Program-made: the position numbers and the translations under genes | DNA from: Podaxis mareebaensis | Taxonomy: Eukaryota > Basidiomycota > Agaricomycetes > Agaricales > Agaricaceae | Reading direction: 5' to 3' | NCBI GenBank assembly: GCA_018524725.1 | Contig: JAEUWP010000512.1 | Span: forward strand, 1-20,004 | DNA: 20,004 nucleotides | Notes under the pieces: generated by a model | The model's input: only the letters and a program-made list of their open reading frames with translations | Database searches by the model: none | What the model was told of the DNA's origin: nothing | Shown: one piece after another, positions 9,100 to 19,599 of the stretch | How the letters are laid out: every line of letters begins with the position of its first letter | Numbering within the stretch: position 1 is the stretch's first letter

Positions 9100-9451
9100 T
9101 TCAGAGGCTCTTAAATATCCATAGAAAATTATACCAGAAAATCCTCATGGGAATATACTATGGGCTTAGGGTACATTAGTATCAAAGGCTGAAAAAGCCT
9201 ATTACTGAGCTACCTAACCTGCAATAGTTGTTTGTGGCAATCGAAGAATGAACCACTCACTTCCCTAATGAAAGACTGAATAGAGATAACTCAGCAGATG
9301 ACGCATGGAGTATCTCCACAGTGGACACGTCAGTAGTATTGAAAGAATGGCAAACCTGGATATAGACATCGTTGAATGATCCCATACAAGATGTGTCAGT
9401 TAACAAGTCACAGCAGGTTGACATGTAATCATTGTAATGAAGTAACTCCAC
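9100..9451 (-). other. possible upstream exons of the 8180-9030 gene, unresolved
   Basis: Three coding-like pieces occur on the minus strand. One reads FVELLHYNDYMSTCCDLL through FNDVYIQ and on to LSLFSLSLGK (about 9451-9260) and ends at a consensus donor GTGAGT. One reads LILMYPKPIVYSHEDFL (about 9190-9140). One reads FYGYLRASELTVVTLLQ (about 9130-9080) and is in frame with the ATG at 9030. I could not find one consistent set of introns joining them, and no ATG start is evident. They could be a 5' extension of the neighbouring gene, a decayed gene, or chance. Confidence 0.3.
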
Positions 9452-9479
9452 AAACTAGTTAGAAAGACAAGGACGTCAT

Positions 9480-10014
9480 CTATTTAGTGGGGGGAGAGAC
9501 AAGGAGTTCAGTAACTCAGTAAACCGCATTCAGAAACACGAAGTGGATTTTTTGGCATGACCAATAACAGATCCTAATTAAGGAAGATACCCAATTACAG
9601 TAGTGAGACTCTCCAACAGATCAGTAAAGATGACTCCTATCAATAGGGCCAGATCCATATCATCATGGAAACCCTATTATAGAGGAATATTCATAGAAGT
9701 GGAGTCTCTCAATTAGTAATAAAGACAGAGGCCTAGACTTAGGATCACACGAGGATTCCAGAGAAACGGTCATCATATTAAGACCATAGATTACTAGACA
9801 ACAAAAGAAATTGTAGCCAGGAAACTAAGTAACAAGTTTCTAGCTACACAGACCAAGAAGTAATATTTGTAACTTGAGAAAGCAAACCTAAGGCTGATAC
9901 CCTAGGTACAGAAAACAAGTCTCTAGTTACAAAAACAGAGTAATGACAAAAATGAAAAGTTCAAAAACATGCCAAAAAGATTAGAGAAATCCACATAAGA
10001 AAGCCCAATAAACC
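9480..10014. other. AT-rich spacer without recognisable gene
   Basis: The interval is AT-rich with frequent stops in all frames and scattered CTAG tetramers. No open frame, repeat pair or RNA gene was recognised. It separates two genes on the same strand, so it must hold the 3' end of the right gene and any promoter of the left one; no TATA or polyadenylation signal stands out. Confidence 0.5.
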
Positions 10015-12048
10015 CTATTTCCCAGCCAAAGGCTCCTCTTCAGAGGATTCCTCAGAATCAGAGTCTGAGGATCCTGGAGCAGGGATGGACAGCGCAGAAG
10101 CAGGAGGCGGGGTTTGAACGCAAGGATTAGCTGGAGTGACTGTGTGAGAACTGGAAACCAGGTCCTCAGTGGATGACTCAGAAGACAAAGATCCACTAGG
10201 ACCAGGGGAAGGGACCTTGACAGGGGAAGGAGAACACATTGGGATGGAAGGAGGAGGAGGAGATCAATCCTCATGAGACTCTACCATTGCGGTATCTTCA
10301 TTCTTGGGGACCTCACTGGGTCCCCCCTCGCAAGACAGTTCTTGAGGAATGGGCGACATCCCCATGTGTTCCCTAGCCATTTGGTGCCAGTCCATCCAAG
10401 TAGGGGCAGAAGGGAGTTCAGGCCAGATGGCCAGCTTTGCCCCTATAGCAGTGTAGAGGTATTCCTCAAGATGACCTTGCACAGTATAGAGACATGCGGA
10501 AGTCTTGGGGGCACCCATGTCAACAGCCGAATCCTCCAAACACTTGTGAGCCAGCTGGAAAAGCCAGTCTGCTTGTGCTTGGTTATCAGCAAGACCAGCC
10601 TCAACCCAATAGTTGGGATTGTGGCTATGGTATTTCTCTGCCATTACCAAGTCCAAAGTGAACTCACTGAGTTGCGCTTGGTAACTGGAAATGGCCAGGC
10701 AATGTTGCAACTTGAGAGCCTGGACTTGTGTCCAAGCGATGCTCAAGCTGTGAAGGCGGTTTTGAAGGTCTAAAGGTCAAGTCAGATTCAAAATATAATG
10801 AAGTCAGAAGAATTATAAGAAACTTACAATGCTCACTGGAAATGGTACCTATGTAGAGCATCTCCATGAGGTTCTGAACCAGGGCTGGAGGCTTAGTGTG
10901 ACTGCAGTAGGGTTGCCCTTTGACCTGGCACAGCTCACAAGGGACCCACTTGGTGGTGACCTCCAAAGGACACGTGATGGGATTGTTGGGGTCCTTTTCC
11001 CTATCCTTGTCATCTGAGGACAAGGACTTGTGGGTACAAGGCACCCAACTGCAAATACAGTTGGGGCACTTTGGGTTCTCATCCCACATAGGTCCCTGAA
11101 AGAAACTTAGAACTAGTAAAGAGGTAGTGAGGAAAATACTTACCATTTCCTCAACGTGAGGGAGGGTACAGAACTTACTGGCAGGGTGAAGCCACCAGTA
11201 AGATGTGACCACGCCATGCTCATGTACCAAATCATCATTGGTACGTGGTGCTAGATTAAATTCCAATGCGTTAGCTGCAAAATATCTTAAGAATACCAGA
11301 AAAACTTTACCAGGTTTGGGAGGGGCATCCTTGCCTTTGCCCTTGCCTTTAGATTTGCCAGTCTCCTTGCGAGACTTCAAACCAGCATCTTGCGCAACAG
11401 ACAATTTCATGACCTTTGAGGGATGTGAGGATGATGTGCCACAGGCATGTTTCTTTGGACATGGAGAGGGTGATGTCACTGGAGTTGGAGAAGGCACATA
11501 GGTACCTCCCAATGGGGTCTCCTCAACCCAGGGCTTGCTGATCTTGGGAGCCTGAAGTCTCCTGCATTTCTTCTTAGGCTTGGGAGCTAGTGACAGAGAA
11601 TGATCAATAACAAGAACTTTGAAATCAGAAAAGCAGGTCACTTACTTTGTGGAGCAGCTGGCCTAATAGGGGGCCCTGCTTGAGGAGTAGGGGGCATGGG
11701 GATAGCAAGAGATGGCCCTGTAAACAAGGGTCAGAATAATGTTTGAGAGAGAGAAGTTTGGTAGGAAAACAGTTCCTACCAAATGACTCTAGTGAGCAGG
11801 TAAATAAATTACCTGCTCTGGCTGTAGCCTGCATGGCTACAGGGAGAGAAAGAGCTCCTAAACAAGATTAGAATGTTATAAATAAAGGAAGAGTTTAGAT
11901 ACCTACCCTATGCCTGTAAATGGGCTTCAAGATCATTCCATTCATGAGCATCTTCCTCGCACTGTTTATGGACCTCCTCTTGATGTTGGAGAGCCCAACG
12001 TTTCCCTGCTGACACACCCCAAATAAAAATAGGGGTGAATCTAGACAT
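10015..12048 (-). pseudogene. seven-exon Cys-cluster protein gene with two in-frame stops
   Basis: Exons inferred: 12048-11907, 11857-11813, 11717-11646, 11586-11311, 11274-11144, 11095-10828 and 10769-10015. Introns are 49, 95, 59, 36, 48 and 58 nt, all GT-AG, and every phase joins correctly. The protein starts MSRFTPIFIWGVSAGKRWAL, then a Pro-rich part, a basic KSKGKGKGK linker, the motifs CPNCICSWVPC and CELCQVKGQPYC (C-X2-C-X6-C and C-X2-C-X7-C, a likely zinc site), a helical region (WTQVQALKLQHCLAISSYQ) and a Ser/Glu/Pro-rich tail. TAG at 11908-11910 (codon 47) and TGA at 10264-10266 interrupt the frame; reading past the TGA gives 83 more low-complexity codons to TAG 10015-10017. The order of parts matches the antisense gene at 18170-19475. 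Function unknown; a DNA- or chromatin-binding role is only inference. Confidence 0.6.
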
Positions 12049-12143
12049 TTTTGGCCATTTAAACTGTGAAAATAACATAGTAAATTAAGTGGACCCTCCC
12101 CAGTTACTGAACAAGGAAAAGAACATACCTAAAATAGAAGTAG

Positions 12144-12751
12144 TGTTATGGACTTCACTTCATGCCCATTAAACTCTCAGAGCCTTGGTTACAGCCCAGA
12201 TTCTGTGGATCACATTCAGTTTAACCTTTCTTCCCTTTCCATTGGACCTTTCCCCTTGCAAATACTTTTATCTGTCCTTGTTCTTTCCATCATTTTCCTT
12301 ATCTGATCTCCTTACCCAATTATCTTGTGTTTTTCCATTTATCCATGGCTTTTCCCTTTACCCTTGATTATCTCTTGCTTATCTTGGTTTTTCTGTTATC
12401 TGATGTTTCACTTCTGCCCCCATCCTATCGGATGTCTGGATGCTTTGCAGACAGACTCCCTATTCTAGTATCTTCACTGTGGTTATCAGTTCACATGTTT
12501 CTTGTATTCTCCTTTGAGTAGTTACTATTGTTTCTCGCTTAACTACTACTCTCCAGACTTTATCCTGACTACCAGTATATAAGTAGGATCACTACTGTTT
12601 GTAGTCCTCAGTCAGAATATCAACTTAGATCTTTCTCCTCTCTCCTGCTTGTCTGCTACAAGTCCGCTCCTCAGTCTGGGCTTGTCCTGTCTCTGTCCAT
12701 CCTCTGTCCGCTTGTCCACTCGAGTCCATAGTTGGTCAAGTGAGGCCACCA
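12144..12751 (+). repeat. 5' LTR of element 2
   Basis: The first 415 bases align with 19600-20004. The start TGTTA is fixed by that alignment. The end is inferred from a terminal CA at 12750-12751 directly followed by a tRNA-like primer site. The copies differ by one 10-nt indel (extra in this copy near 12380-12400) and 23 substitutions by eye, all transitions. Confidence 0.85.
12576..12583 (+). promoter_or_regulatory. TATA box in the 5' LTR
   Basis: TATATAAG lies about 175 nt before the LTR end, where the U3/R boundary would be expected. Transcription would then start around 12605-12615. The matching part of the 3' LTR lies beyond the window, so conservation cannot be checked. Confidence 0.5.
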
Positions 12752-12765
12752 TGGTATCAGAGGGG
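12752..12765 (+). promoter_or_regulatory. primer binding site, initiator-Met tRNA-like
   Basis: TGGTATCAGAGGGG immediately follows the inferred LTR end. TGGTATCAGAG is the classical complement of the 3' end of eukaryotic initiator methionine tRNA in many plant-type LTR elements. It would prime minus-strand cDNA synthesis. The host tRNA is not in the window, so the match to the actual primer is inferred. Confidence 0.65.
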
Positions 12766-13025
12766 CACAACACATAAGTTGAAGCCAAGGTCTCAACCCC
12801 ATGTCCATGTGCATCTGCCCTTGGCCACCCATGGTCTGCCCCCATCCGGAGTCAGTTCTTAACAGTATATTCTGACTCAGACCTCTGGTATTGTTCCAAA
12901 TTTTTATGCCATCTATGACACATAGTGCTGCATGAGCTCAAGGAATCACCATTCCAGAACCTGTTCTCCCCCACACAAATCATGAATTCTCTTCAACCCC
13001 TGCTCCATATCAATTTTCTTCCACC
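12766..13025 (+). other. untranslated leader of element 2
   Basis: The leader lies between the primer site and the gag ATG. It contains no long open frame and no recognised motif. A packaging signal would be expected here but cannot be identified. Confidence 0.5.
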
Positions 13026-14252
13026 ATGTCTTCCATAGTTACTGCCAAGTCCAGAACTCAAACCCAAACCTCTGCTGGGTATTCACAAGGAAATTCCAGT
13101 GGCCCTCTGGACCCTGGAGATGAGGGTGGTGGTGGTGGCAATGATCCTGGTGAGGATGATGATGAAAATCAAGACCCCCAGGAGATGTTAGCCAATGCTC
13201 TCAGCTGCCTCTCCCATACCCTCTGTTCCTTGGAGCGTAGCAACTCCGTTGGCCCAGCAAATCCCTCTCACATGAAGGTCCAAGAACCCGACACTTTCAA
13301 CAGTTCAGACCCTCTCAAAATCTGCCAATGGGTCTTCCAGTGCCGCCTCTATTTCACTTCAATTGTGCATCAGTTCACAGAAGATTCTTCCAAAATCTGC
13401 TTTGCTATCATGTATCTGTCCAGCACTGCTCTCGACTGGTTCCAAACCATTCTCGGGTCTGAAGATCTTGATTGGTCTGACCATGAGCTTCTCAATAACT
13501 GGGAAGTCTTCATCAGAGAAATAGAAACCCATTTTGGACTTGCAGACCCCACTGGAGAAGCTGCTGAAGAGCTGGACTCTCTCCGGATGGCTAGTAACCA
13601 ACCTATCCTCAAGTATGACCTCGAGTTCAACCACCTGGCTAGTTTGGTCAGGTGGCCGGACTCGGTCCTTTGCCATTGTTATTACAGGGGTCTTCCAGAT
13701 TGTATTCAGGACTTGATTGCCACTCAGGCAGAGGGTAAGCCCAACTCCTTGGACGAAATGAAAAGGGTCACTAGTCTTATTGACCAACATCACTGGGAGC
13801 GGCAGTGCAAGTGTAAGTGTCATAGTGACTGCTCTGTGCAGCCCCCAAAGAACAACCCTAATCAGAAGAAACCCAGCAATTCATCCAACAACAACAATAA
13901 TCAGAAGCCTAACTCATCCTCTGCCAAATCCCCTCCTAATTCCTCTCAGTCTGGCAATCATCCAAACTCATCCAGGAACACTCCAAAGTCTTCTCTGGGC
14001 AATAAACTTGGCCCGAACAGCAAGCTCACCCCCTAAGAATGCCAACATTGCTTCGACAACAACCTCTGTATGTTCTGCAGTGATGCTAACCATCAGGTAA
14101 ACAACTGCCCACACAAGGCATCCAGATCCGGTCCTCCTCCAGGTCTGTCTGCCTCTAATCAGAAGGCCAAAGGTCGGCAGGCTCAAGCCCAAGCTGAGGT
14201 TCCAGCGAAGAGCCCCTCTCCTTCGAATCCCCCATTGGGTTTGAAAAAATAG
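13026..14252 (+). pseudogene. gag: Ty3/gypsy gag, element 2, one premature TAA
   Basis: The ATG at 13026 (ACC before it) opens a 336-codon frame. It holds an acidic Gly-rich start, a retrotransposon gag core (LKICQWVFQCRLYF, ALDWFQTIL, FIREIETHFGLADP, YDLEFNHLASLVRWPD, CHCYYRGLP) and an Asn/Ser/Pro-rich tail. TAA at 14034-14036 ends it, but the same frame continues into a CCHC knuckle CMFCSDANHQVNNC (C-X2-C-X4-H-X4-C) and a basic region to TAG 14250-14252. The knuckle in frame after the stop shows that the TAA is a defect. Near it, Cys and His codons sit where related gags commonly have Arg, as CpG decay of CGN codons would produce. Confidence 0.88.
14198..14252 (+). promoter_or_regulatory. 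candidate -1 ribosomal frameshift region, gag to pol
   Basis: The pol frame is open from 14198 (after TGA 14195-14197) and gag reads to TAG 14250-14252, so the two frames overlap by 55 nt, with pol in the -1 frame. The last gag codons are TTG AAA AAA TAG; slipping one base back on the A6 run gives GAA AAA ATA in pol. The heptamer GAAAAAA is not the ideal X-XXY-YYZ. A one-base indel is the alternative. Confidence 0.45.
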
Positions 14253-17200
14253 AGGGTGGTCCTCAGGACTCTGCACAGACTGGGGACCACGTTGAACTCA
14301 TCTGTGCTACAGAGAGTTTCCAACTCAACATGTCTGCTCTTTCTGACCCTCATGCTCTTCATGTTCCCCTTTCTTCTCCATCTTTTGCTCCTTCACCTGC
14401 CTCCGATCCACCTTCGTCCAATGGTACTGTGACTGCCTTGGTGGATAGTGGTTCCACACATTGCTTCATTGATTCTTCCCTTGTTCATGACTGCTCAATT
14501 CCTATGTTCTGTGTTGCTCCTGTAGAACTTCAACTTTTTGATGGCTCTTCAAACTTGTATATAACTGAACTAGCAAAAATCCCTGTTACATTTCCTACTG
14601 GTGAATTGATGACTTTGGACTTCTATGTCACTCAGTTGGACTCATCTTGCTCTGTGGTTCTCAGTCACAACTGGCTCACCCACTACAATCCATTGATTGA
14701 CTGGGTCTTGAACAGTATCTCTTTCCGGCCACAGCAACAAGTCTTTTCAACCCCTGCTCCAACTCTCTGCACCGCACTTTCTTCTGTGTTTCAAGTCCAT
14801 CTGGATCTGCCTTCCTCCGCCTCTGATCTGGTCCCTCTGTCCTCTGCACCTAATTCCTCCACCCCGTCTGATTCACCTCCGCTTTGTCCTCATATTAGCC
14901 TGATTGGTGCTGCAGCCTTCCTGCATGTGTCTCGCCTTCCTGGTTCAGTTTCCTTTACTTTCAACATCCGTTCTCTGTCTGTCTCTGCTGGGTCTGCTCA
15001 GCCCTCTGAGCCCGTCAATTTGTCAAACATTCCCTCAGAGTATCACAAATTCACCAACATTTTCAGCAAGGTCTGCGTGGATATGTTGCCTCTACATTGT
15101 CCGTACGACCTTAAAATCAATCTGGAAGAGGGTGCTAGTCCTCCTATCAGGACCATTTACTCTCTATCCCAGGTTGAGCTGGAAGCATTAAGGGAATTTA
15201 TTGATGAACACTTGTCCATTGGCTTCATTTGTCCGTCAACCTCTCCACATGGTGCTCCAGTCCTCTTCGTCTGCAAGAAAGACGGCTCTCTCTGCCTTTG
15301 TATCAATTTCTGTGGACTCAACAAGATCACCAAGAAAGACCGTTATCCCCTTCCCCTGATTTCCGACCTCCTTGATTCTCCTCACAAAGCTTGCATCTAC
15401 ACCAAGATAGATCTCTGTCATGCCTACCATCTTGTCCAGATAGCCAAGGGGGATGAGTGGAAAACCACCTTCTGGACCCGCTATGGGTCCTTTGAATGGA
15501 TGGTAATGCCATTTGGACTCACCAATGCTCCGGCAGCTTTCCAGTGCTTCATGAATGACATCTTTGGCAATCTGTTAGATGTATGTGTCACTATCTATCT
15601 TGATGATATACTGATCTACTCGGACAACATCTCCCAACATAAGCAACATGTCTGGGAAGTCCTCCATCGGCTCCACAAGCATGGCTTGTATGCATGAGCA
15701 GACAAGTGTGAGTTCCATTTGGAAGCGGTCGAATACCTTGGTTACATCTTGTCCCTGGACAGTCTCAAGATGTCCAAAGACAAAGTCAAGATCATTCAAG
15801 ATTGGCCCAAGCCAAAGAAAGTCAAGGACATTCAGTCCTTCCTAGGTTTCGCTAACTTCTACCACCGTTTCATTCATGGCTATTCTGACATTGTAGTTCC
15901 CCTGACCCATCTCACCCACAAGGGTGCTCCCTGGAACTTCACAGTGGAGTGTCACGAAGCATTCAAGACACTCAAGAAGGCTTTCACCACAGCTCCAGTC
16001 TTGACTCACTGGATTCCGGACTCTCAGATTATCATTGGGACTGATGCATCGGACTATGCCCTGGCTGCCATTCTTTCCATTATCGCTCCTGACAGTGACA
16101 TTCATCCCATTGCTTTCCATTCCTGCACATTCAATGTGTCTGAATCTAACTATGATACTCATGACAAGGAACTTCTGGCCATCTTCGAGGCTTTCTGTGT
16201 CTGGCAACACTATCTTGAAGGCTCCGCCTTACCCATTGATGTGGTCACTGATCACAAGAACCTTGAGTATTTCTCTACTACTAAAGTTCTGACTCGTCGC
16301 CAGGCTTGTTGGTCAGAGTACTTGTCACAGTTCAATCTCGTCATCTGCTTCCATCCTGGACACCTCAGGACTAAACGGGATGCTTTGACTAGACAATGGG
16401 ACATCTATCCTAAAGGGGGGAATAATGGCTATGCCACAGTAAATCCTCACAATTTTAGACCTGTCTTCACTCAAGAGCAACTTGCAGCCTCTGTCTGGGC
16501 CACCTCCCTCCTTTCCCCTTCCCTCCAAGCAGCCATGGTCCTTGACTACGAGCAGCTCCATTCTGACATCCTCTCCACTCTTCCTTCCGATTCCCTTGCT
16601 GCTGAGCATATCTCTAACCCCCAAGGTCGCTGGTCTGTGGATTCAGACAGTTTCCTCTGCCTTGATGGCCACATTTATGTTCCTGATTCTAATGACCTCT
16701 GCTTGCAAGTCCTCCAGTATAAGCATGATCATATGCTCTCTGGACACTTTGGTCAGAACAAGACTCTAGAGTTGGTCCACTGTGACTACACCTGGCCAAA
16801 TGTCCGCTCCTTCATCAAGGACTTCTGCAAAAGCTGCATAACCTGTATGCAGAGCAAGTCACAGCATCATCGGCCATATGGAAACCTCAAGCAACTCCCT
16901 ATCCCAGATCGCCCTTGGCATTCCATCTCTATGGACTTCATTGAGAAGCTCCCCAAGTCCTCCAGCTTTGACACTATCCTTGTAATCGTCAACCGCCTCA
17001 CCAAGCAAAGTATCTTCATTCTGACTCACAACACCATTACATCTGCTGAACTCACCCACCTATTCGTCCTCCATGTATTTTCGAAGCATGGTGTCCCCTC
17101 ACATGTCACATCTGATCACGGCTCTGAATTCGTCTTGCACTTCTTCCAGTCCTTGGGCAAGGCTCTGGATACAAAGCTGCACTTCACATCTGGATATCAT

Positions 17201-18013
17201 CCAGAAGGCAACAGACAGACTGAGCAGACGAACCCAACGCTCGAACAATACCTCTGAGTATATTGTAATTATCAGCAGGACAATTGGGCTGACTTACTTC
17301 CCATTGCAGAGTTCACCTACAACAATGCTCCTAATGCTACCACTGGTGTCTCTCCATTCTTTGCTAACAAGGGCTATCACCCTGCCATCTCTGTCCATCC
17401 TGAACACGATCTCGCATCTGCCCAGGCCCAAGACTTCATGGTTGACCTCGATGACTTACATTCTGCCCTCAAGACTGAAATCACCCAAGCCCAGGAGCGC
17501 TACCAGGTGTCCATGGATGCCCGTCATCTGTCTGCTCCAGACTTCAAGGTTGGTGATAAAGTCTTCATCAAAGCCCAGTTCTTCTGGACTACTAGACCTT
17601 CAAAGAAATTATCTGAGAAGTTCTTAGGTCTGTATGAGATCATTGCTCAAGCCAGCTCTCATTCCTTCACTCTCCAACTTCCTGACTCTATGTGTGCCGT
17701 TCATCCTGTCTTTCATGTTTCCATGCTCAAGCCTTCCACTCCCAACACCATTCCTAACCATGTCCCTCTGCCTCTGCCTCTGGTCATCATTGACGGCGAG
17801 CCCAAATATGAGATTGAGTGGATTGTGGATTCCAAGATTGACTGGCACCACCAGACATGTCCACTCCTGTACAAAGTCATTTGGGCTGGTTATGAAGGTA
17901 CAGATGAAGAGTTTAGTTGGCTGACAGCTAAGGAACTTGAACACATGCAAGAGTTAGTAGCTGACTTTCATGCCAGCTATCCTGACAAGCCTGGTCCTCT
18001 GTCTTCTCTCTGA
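14253..18013 (+). pseudogene. pol: Ty3/gypsy pol polyprotein, element 2, two premature TGA
   Basis: One frame runs from the overlap to TGA 18011-18013; an ATG at 14330 lies inside it. Domains: aspartic protease (LVDSGSTHCFID, about 14438-14475); reverse transcriptase (VCKKDGSLCLCINF, MPFGLTNAPAAFQ, IYLDDILIYSD near 15595-15627, catalytic YxDD intact); RNase H (GTDASDYALAAIL about 16035, VTDHKNLEYF); HHCC finger (HDHMLSGHFG to CKSCITCMQSK, about 16715-16860); integrase core (MDFIEKLP, TSDHGSEFV, GYHPEGNRQTEQTN, about 16930-17230); chromodomain (EIEWIVDSKID to EEFSWLTAKEL, about 17810-17935). TGA at 15695-15697 (after HKHGLYA) and 17255-17257 (after LEQYL) interrupt it, and the frame resumes exactly in family-typical sequence after both. 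Several conserved positions (INFCGLN, VNRLTKQ, SDHGSEF) show changes explained by CpG loss. Confidence 0.94.
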
Positions 18014-18169
18014 TTTCTCTTATCTTGTTCTTATGTTTTCTGCTGATTTTCTGATTTTGGTTTCCTGATCTTAATTGTCTTCCTCTCACATTGATAGTGG
18101 TGCATTCAAAAACTTTCAATTCTACAAGTCCAAAAAATTTGTATATACATTATAGGAGGTGCAGACCTG
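18014..18169. other. convergent spacer between pol and the antisense gene
   Basis: The 3' ends of pol (plus) and the antisense gene (minus) face each other across 156 nt of T-rich sequence. No terminator or polyadenylation consensus is clear and no inverted or direct repeat marks an insertion boundary. Confidence 0.5.
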
Positions 18170-19475
18170 CTACTCATCTGAGTCTCTGCCCTCAGATCTG
18201 CTCTCCTCTTTGTCTCCCTCTGTATCCTCTGGTCTGCTTTCCTCCTCCTTGTCCTCCTCTGGTTCTTCCCCTTTCTTCTTCCCTTCCATCTCCTCCAATC
18301 CGCCATCCAGTTCCACCAGCTCCATTTCCATCCCTTCCTCCATGTCCACATCCTGGACCTCCTTCCCTGATTCCTCCTGTTCCTCCTCTGCTGTGTCTGA
18401 CTCGTCCCCCTCATCCCCTGTCCTCCTTTCCACCTGTGGAACATCCTCCTCTGAAATATTGAATGCCCTTCGCAGAAGAGTGTTGTTCTCTTCCTGCACC
18501 CTCTGGAGTGCAGTGATTTCCGCTGTAAGGGCATGGACAGCTTCTATCGGGGTCTCCATCAGATTGGTGAACAAGGTGACCTGCTTCTTGCTCAATGGGC
18601 TGTAACAGGGTACCTACCATATTCCTGGGTCAGCTTACCACCAACCCCATCCTCCATGTAGGCACTTACCATGCTGTGGAGTGCCCCCATTATCCCAAAC
18701 TTGGACTCAGTGATATCCTTACCCGTCTGTGTGAATGGGTTGAGGATATGTGGAATTGGGTGTTGTGGCCCACACGGGTTCCATTCTGACTCCTCCTCGG
18801 TGTAGAACAGCTCGCACTGGGACTTCTTCTGGTAGCACCCAGTGCATGAATGTATCTGTTCCTCTGTGGATAGTGGTCAGCAAATTTCTGGTAAACAGGA
18901 TTGGCACTTACTCTCATGTGGAATGCACTTGATCTGCAACTGGTGACAGTGGTGGCAGGACTTTTCGCCCCCCATCTTGAAGGGGAGCCACACCCTTGTC
19001 CCAGCTGGATGGTCCACAATCTGGACATCCGACTTGTTGTCAGATTCCAGGCAGATGGCCTTTCCCTTCCCCTTGGCCTTCTTCCTTTCCTCTGCCTCTG
19101 CCTCTGCCCTCTTGTTCTCCTCCACCTTTCGCTGCTCCTCCTCTTCCTGTTCCCTCTGGACTCTCTCCACCTCCTCCTGTGCCTTCCACTTCCTCTCTTC
19201 TTCCTCCTTCTGTTCTCTGCCTCCTGTCATCTCCGCTTCTCCTCAGCCTTCTTCACCTTCCTCTTCTTCTTCTCCATCTTTTCCACTGACATCTCTGCCT
19301 CCGCTTCCTCCATCCTCCCTCACTTCTTGCTGGGGCCCACCTCCACTGTGGGGCTCTCTGTAGTTGTGGATGCCTGTTCCTTCTGCCATTGTTGGTAGAA
19401 GACAGAGAAGGCCACCATCATCACTGGGTCGAAGGGGGGGTTGGCGTTTGGGGTCTGGTTGCTTTGAGGGGACAT
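18170..19475 (-). pseudogene. antisense spliced Zn(II)2Cys6-like gene inside element 2
   Basis: Exons inferred: 19475-18912, 18863-18670 and 18613-18170; introns 48 nt (GTAAGT to CCACAG, phase 1) and 56 nt (GTAAGT to GGTAG, phase 0). The ATG at 19475 gives MSPQSNQTPNANPPFDPVMM. A Glu/Lys/Arg-rich coiled coil (REQEEEEQRKVEENKRAEAE) and a KAKGKGKA linker follow. Joining exons 1 and 2 yields CHHCHQLQIKC plus ten residues plus CTGCYQKKSQC, the exact C-X2-C-X6-C-X10-C-X2-C-X6-C spacing of fungal binuclear zinc clusters. Exon 3 gives a leucine/glutamine-rich helix (ALTAEITALQRVQEENNTLL) and a very acidic tail. Defects: TGA at 19320-19322 and 19227-19229, and a frame change near 19230. The product would be about 400 residues; a DNA-binding role is inferred from spacing only. 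It lies between pol and the polypurine tract. Confidence 0.65.
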
Positions 19476-19586
19476 TTTTGTGAGTTTGGGGAATGAAGTT
19501 GGTTTCCAAAGACACCTATTTGTATCCAGCAGAGAGAGTTGAGGGCAGGTGTCCAGTCCAGACTTGGGCCTCAGAGGCTCGGCCCT
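19476..19586. other. spacer holding the presumed promoter of the antisense gene
   Basis: About 110 nt separate the antisense ATG from the polypurine tract and 3' LTR. No TATA box is evident on the minus strand. The promoter could lie here or in the LTR reading leftwards. Confidence 0.3.
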
Positions 19587-19596
19587 AAGGGGGGAA
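19587..19596 (+). promoter_or_regulatory. polypurine tract of element 2
   Basis: AAGGGGGGAA ends three bases before the TGTTA of the 3' LTR. This is the expected position and composition of the RNase H-resistant primer for plus-strand DNA synthesis. Confidence 0.75.
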
Positions 19597-19599
19597 TAC

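Noticed and set aside
10273..10773. 166-codon plus-strand ORF opposite the last exon of the Cys-cluster gene
   Set aside because: The opposite strand has a consistent seven-exon structure; this frame has no recognisable motif.
12861..12864. AACA at 12861-12864 as an alternative 5' LTR end, complementing TGTTA
   Set aside because: The primer site TGGTATCAGAG directly follows CA at 12751, which is the usual arrangement; the 3' LTR is cut before this point and cannot decide.
18901..19398. Leu/Pro/Ser-rich plus-strand ORFs across 18091-19398, resembling membrane or low-complexity proteins
   Set aside because: They are mirror images of Glu/Lys-rich coiled-coil and acidic coding sequence on the minus strand, which has splice sites and a zinc-cluster motif.
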